DNA of 64,000 nucleotides, from the NCBI RefSeq assembly GCF_009711165.2, contig NZ_WMID02000007.1, positions 124,001-188,000 of the forward strand, read 5' to 3'. Positions 61,184 through 64,000 of the stretch are shown here, piece after piece. The position numbers and the translations under genes are program-made. This stretch comes from Flavobacterium sp. MC2016-06 (GTDB taxonomy: Bacteria > Bacteroidota > Bacteroidia > Flavobacteriales > Flavobacteriaceae). The stretch's first letter is position 1. Each line of letters opens with the position of its first letter. The notes beneath the pieces were generated by a model that was not told the DNA's origin, made no database searches, and saw only the letters and a program-made list of their open reading frames with translations.

Positions 61184-61220
61184 GCAAAGGCAGTTGTTTT
61201 TTTTCTTACACAATTTGTTA

Positions 61221-61257
61221 AAGATGTTACATGAATTCAATGTTTAGGTAACATCTT
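61221..61257. promoter_or_regulatory. Inverted repeat between divergent dps and OmpA genes
   Basis: aagatgttac (61221-61230) and gtaacatctt (61248-61257) are perfect 10-nt reverse complements, 17 nt apart. The site sits between the two opposite promoters, a good position for a shared regulator (for example an oxidative-stress or iron regulator). Confidence 0.5.
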
Positions 61258-61273
61258 AATGAATCTAATATTG

Positions 61274-61281
61274 TAGTTTTG
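61274..61281 (+). promoter_or_regulatory. -7 box upstream of the OmpA gene
   Basis: TAGTTTTG fits TAnnTTTG, 32 nt before the OmpA-family ATG. Confidence 0.5.
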
Positions 61282-61312
61282 GCAGTAACATAAACCTAAA
61301 CACCCAATTTGA

Positions 61313-63499
61313 ATGAAAAAACAGCTGCTCATTTTATTCGTTTTTATTTCCTCCTTATCTGCCAAAGCCCAATCTTATATAGGATATTTTCATGATAATT
61401 ATGCAGGTGTACAAAGCGTACTTTTTAATCCGGCTTCTATAGCCGATTCTCGTTTTAAAACCGACATTAATTTGTTTTCAATTAGTGGTGCTGTGCAGAA
61501 TGATTTATACGCAGTTAATATTTTTGATGTTTATAAAGATAATTATGATCTTGATCGAGATGCAAAAGTAACCCCTTCAAGTGCCAACAATGGTATTGCA
61601 AATTTTGATGTTATGGGGCCGTCTTTTATGTTTAATATTGCGCCAAAACATACCTTGGCCGTTTTTACAAGAGCAAGATCGGTTAGTAATATTAGAAATA
61701 TCAATGGTAATCTTATCGACCAAGTTAAAAATGGTTTAGATCAATCTGATAATTTTAATTTTAATGCAGGAAATGCCAATGGAGCTTCAAATTCTTGGGG
61801 AGAATTGGGTATTTCTTATGCTGCCGTTTTATATCAAAAAGACCAGCATTTTCTAAAAGGAGGTTTAACTGCCAAATATTTACAAGGTGGTGTAAACGGA
61901 TACGTTCAAGGAAACAATGTAAATGTAAGGTATGTAGGTAATCCTATGAATCCTAGAAATGGAGCTTTGATTTCTACTGGAGAAATTACAGTAGGAGCAA
62001 GTCAGGATTTTGAAAATAATCAAGATTATAAATTTGATTCAGGCTCAAAAGGATTTGGTTTAGATTTTGGATTGGTTTACGAATGGAGACCTGATTATGC
62101 AGACTACGATTTAAGTAAAGCAAAACCAGCCGATAATAATTTTAGAGATTTAAATAAATACAAAGTTCGTTTCGGATTATCTGTTACAGATATTGGATCT
62201 ATAAATTACAGAAATGCAAAACAAGATACTTACAATGTAAATGGTGTTGTAACACAGCAAATGATTGATGATGCAACTAATCTATACGATTTTCTAGATC
62301 AGCATTATACTAAAACATCAACCTCTAAAGGAGCAAAAACAAATTTACCAACTGCACTTCATGCCGATGCAGATTGGAATATGTATAAAAAATTCTATTT
62401 AAATCTTAACGGAGATATTAATATGGTTTCGGGCAATAAACTTAATGCTTACGGAATTGCAGACAGAGTATCTTTAACGCCTCGTTACGAAAGCAGATGG
62501 TTTAGTTTTTATGTTCCAATGACTTGGATGGAATACAGCGGTATGCAGGTAGGTTCTGGAATTAGAGTGGGAGCTTTCTTTATAGGTTCGGGTTCTATAC
62601 TTAGTAATTTGGTTTCTAAAGAATCTAAAGGAGCAGATTTTCATGTTGGGATGAAAATTCCAGTTTACGAAAAGAAATTTAAAGATACAGACGAAGATGG
62701 CATTCTAGACAAAGAAGATGCTTGTAAAAATGCAGCAGGACCAATAGAAAATCATGGTTGTCCTTGGCCAGATACAGACGGAGATAATGTTTTTGATAAA
62801 GACGATGCCTGTCCAGATGTAAAAGGTCCGATTGAAAATAAAGGCTGTCCGTGGGCTGATACTGACGGAGATACTTTATTAGACAATGTAGATGCTTGCC
62901 CAGCTGTTGCAGGTCCTGTAGAAAATAAAGGATGCCCTTGGCCAGACACAGATAAAGACGGCATTTTAGACAAAGACGATGCTTGTGTTGATGTTCCGGG
63001 TGTTGTAGAAAATAAAGGTTGTCCGGTAGTTTTAGACGCTGATAAAGATGGAATTCCTGATAATGAAGATGATTGTCCATTAATGGCAGGTCCGATTGAA
63101 AATAAAGGCTGTCCTAAAGTTTCAAAAGCGACATTAGAACAATTAAGAGTAGAAGCAAAATCGATCTTTTTTACAACAGGAAAAGCAACTTTAAACAATG
63201 CTAAAATGGGAGAAACATCAGGAAGATTAGATGCTATTAAAGAAATTTTGAAAAATTATCCGAATGCTAAATTTGCCATTAACGGATACACAGATAACGT
63301 AGGAAATGCCAAAGCAAACCAAAAACTATCTGAAGCCAGAGCAAAAGTAATTATGGATCTTTTAATAGAAAAAGGAGTAAATCCTGCCAATTTAACTTCG
63401 CAGGGATTTGGTGCTGCAAAACCTGTAAAGTCTAATAAAACAGCTTCTGGAAGAGCAGAAAACAGAAGAACAGAAATTGTTTATTTAGGCAATTTGTAA
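61313..63499 (+). CDS. OmpA family protein with DUF5723-like barrel and thrombospondin type 3-like repeats
   Basis: A 728-residue outer-membrane protein. The signal peptide ([14 protein letters not shown]) precedes a beta-barrel region of about 430 residues (DUF5723-like), beginning [20 protein letters not shown]. Next are five calcium-binding-type repeats at about 455-605, of the form DTDGDxxxDKDDACPxxxGPxENKGCP. The C-terminal OmpA domain ends the protein: [35 protein letters not shown] and [11 protein letters not shown]. It spans barrel to peptidoglycan and is divergent from dps. Monocistronic, followed by a terminator. Confidence 0.92.
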   Translation: MKKQLLILFVFISSLSAKAQSYIGYFHDNYAGVQSVLFNPASIADSRFKTDINLFSISGAVQNDLYAVNIFDVYKDNYDLDRDAKVTPSSANNGIANFDVMGPSFMFNIAPKHTLAVFTRARSVSNIRNINGNLIDQVKNGLDQSDNFNFNAGNANGASNSWGELGISYAAVLYQKDQHFLKGGLTAKYLQGGVNGYVQGNNVNVRYVGNPMNPRNGALISTGEITVGASQDFENNQDYKFDSGSKGFGLDFGLVYEWRPDYADYDLSKAKPADNNFRDLNKYKVRFGLSVTDIGSINYRNAKQDTYNVNGVVTQQMIDDATNLYDFLDQHYTKTSTSKGAKTNLPTALHADADWNMYKKFYLNLNGDINMVSGNKLNAYGIADRVSLTPRYESRWFSFYVPMTWMEYSGMQVGSGIRVGAFFIGSGSILSNLVSKESKGADFHVGMKIPVYEKKFKDTDEDGILDKEDACKNAAGPIENHGCPWPDTDGDNVFDKDDACPDVKGPIENKGCPWADTDGDTLLDNVDACPAVAGPVENKGCPWPDTDKDGILDKDDACVDVPGVVENKGCPVVLDADKDGIPDNEDDCPLMAGPIENKGCPKVSKATLEQLRVEAKSIFFTTGKATLNNAKMGETSGRLDAIKEILKNYPNAKFAINGYTDNVGNAKANQKLSEARAKVIMDLLIEKGVNPANLTSQGFGAAKPVKSNKTASGRAENRRTEIVYLGNL

Positions 63500-63519
63500 A
63501 CCAAGCCGAATATAATACT

Positions 63520-63556
63520 AAAAAGCCATTCTTAATTGAGTGGCTTTTTTTATTTT
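63520..63556 (+). terminator. Terminator of the OmpA gene
   Basis: aaaagcca (63521-63528) pairs with tggctttt (63541-63548) and a T run follows. The T run runs into the TATTTTTG box at 63551-63558. Confidence 0.75.
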
Positions 63557-63558
63557 TG
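63551..63558 (+). promoter_or_regulatory. -7 box upstream of pyrF
   Basis: TATTTTTG fits TAnnTTTG exactly, 22 nt before the pyrF ATG. Confidence 0.5.
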
Positions 63559-63579
63559 CATACTTCTAAAAAAATAAGA

Positions 63580-64000
63580 ATGACAACACAACAACTACAC
63601 GAACAAATTCTTTTAAAAAAATCATTTTTATGCGTAGGCTTAGATCCTGATTTATCAAAAATGCCGCAGCATTTATTAGAAAAAGAAGATCCAATTTTCG
63701 AATTTAATAAAGCTATAATTGATGCTACTCACGATTTAACGGTTGGATATAAACCCAATACCGCTTTTTTTGAAGCGTATGGTTTAAAAGGATGGCTTTC
63801 ACTTCAAAAAACAATCAATTACATCAACGAGAATTATCCAGATATTTTTACCATTGCAGATGCAAAACGCGGTGATATCGGAAATACTTCGAGCATGTAT
63901 GCAAAAGCTTTTTTTGAAGATTTAAATTTTGATAGTGTAACCGTTGCACCTTATATGGGAAAAGATTCTGTAGAGCCTTTTCTCGCTTTTGAAAATAAAC
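63580..64000 (+). CDS. pyrF: Orotidine 5'-phosphate decarboxylase, partial
   Basis: The first 140 codons of pyrF, cut by the window end. The translation begins [20 protein letters not shown], continuing with LDPD. It contains the catalytic motif [15 protein letters not shown], the DxKxxD-type active site of the longer (type 2) group. The protein decarboxylates OMP to UMP, the last step of pyrimidine synthesis. The first ATG follows a clear -7 box. Confidence 0.95.
   Translation, partial: MTTQQLHEQILLKKSFLCVGLDPDLSKMPQHLLEKEDPIFEFNKAIIDATHDLTVGYKPNTAFFEAYGLKGWLSLQKTINYINENYPDIFTIADAKRGDIGNTSSMYAKAFFEDLNFDSVTVAPYMGKDSVEPFLAFENK

Noticed and set aside
62679..63198. Long minus-strand reading frames over the OmpA repeat region
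   Set aside because: They are shadows of the calcium-binding-type repeats in the real plus-strand gene, with biased His/Leu/Ser composition.

Overview
The window looks like chromosome of a Flavobacterium-like member of the Bacteroidota. The evidence is its AT-rich sequence, promoters of the TAnnTTTG type, and a gliding/type IX secretion (T9SS) style triple (adhesin with a CHU_C-type C-terminus, PorP/SprF-like protein, OmpA/PD40 protein). It also has paralogous TonB-dependent receptors, many small lipoproteins, and few Shine-Dalgarno sites. All calls come from reading the sequence; no database search was run.

Layout. 0.6-5.5 kb, minus strand: lgt, yidD, cysS, folE and a class I aminotransferase. 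5.6-13 kb, plus strand: an aspartyl-protease/PDZ protein, the T9SS-type triple and a lipoprotein, then a DUF1573-like gene. 14-20 kb: valS and two overlapping envelope genes. 20.5-31.8 kb: an APC permease, then three siderophore-type TonB receptors, a DUF4198-like protein and an MFS transporter. The three receptors share a promoter and operator-like architecture that points to common, probably iron-dependent, control. 32-40 kb: a PP2C phosphatase, a DUF6265-like lipoprotein, topB, an S9 peptidase and a DUF5995-like gene.

40-53 kb is an accessory region. It holds small, mostly unrecognised, minus-strand genes (lipoproteins, a serine hydrolase, an adenylate-kinase-like protein, a DUF6150-like repeat protein, a PD-(D/E)XK-like protein) separated by intergenic repeats. 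It ends in two genes whose first ~112 residues resemble the Bacteroidota type VI secretion tube protein TssD/Hcp, fused to different C-terminal domains. Each fusion is followed, with an overlapping stop/start, by a gene for an exported protein that I infer to be its immunity partner. I consider these two cargo-carrying TssD modules the best candidate for an undescribed system here. No other T6SS structural gene is visible in the window.

53-64 kb: prfA, then a stress/envelope group on the minus strand (small membrane proteins of holin-like, YtxH and lmo0937 types, an outer-membrane beta-barrel, a DUF4142-like lipoprotein, a histidine kinase/response regulator/AraC operon, CsbD, Dps). A plus-strand OmpA protein with calcium-binding-type repeats follows, then the start of pyrF, cut by the window edge. 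Several families of palindromic intergenic repeats recur, including a compact MITE-like element at 36.6 kb with terminal inverted repeats and flanking direct repeats.
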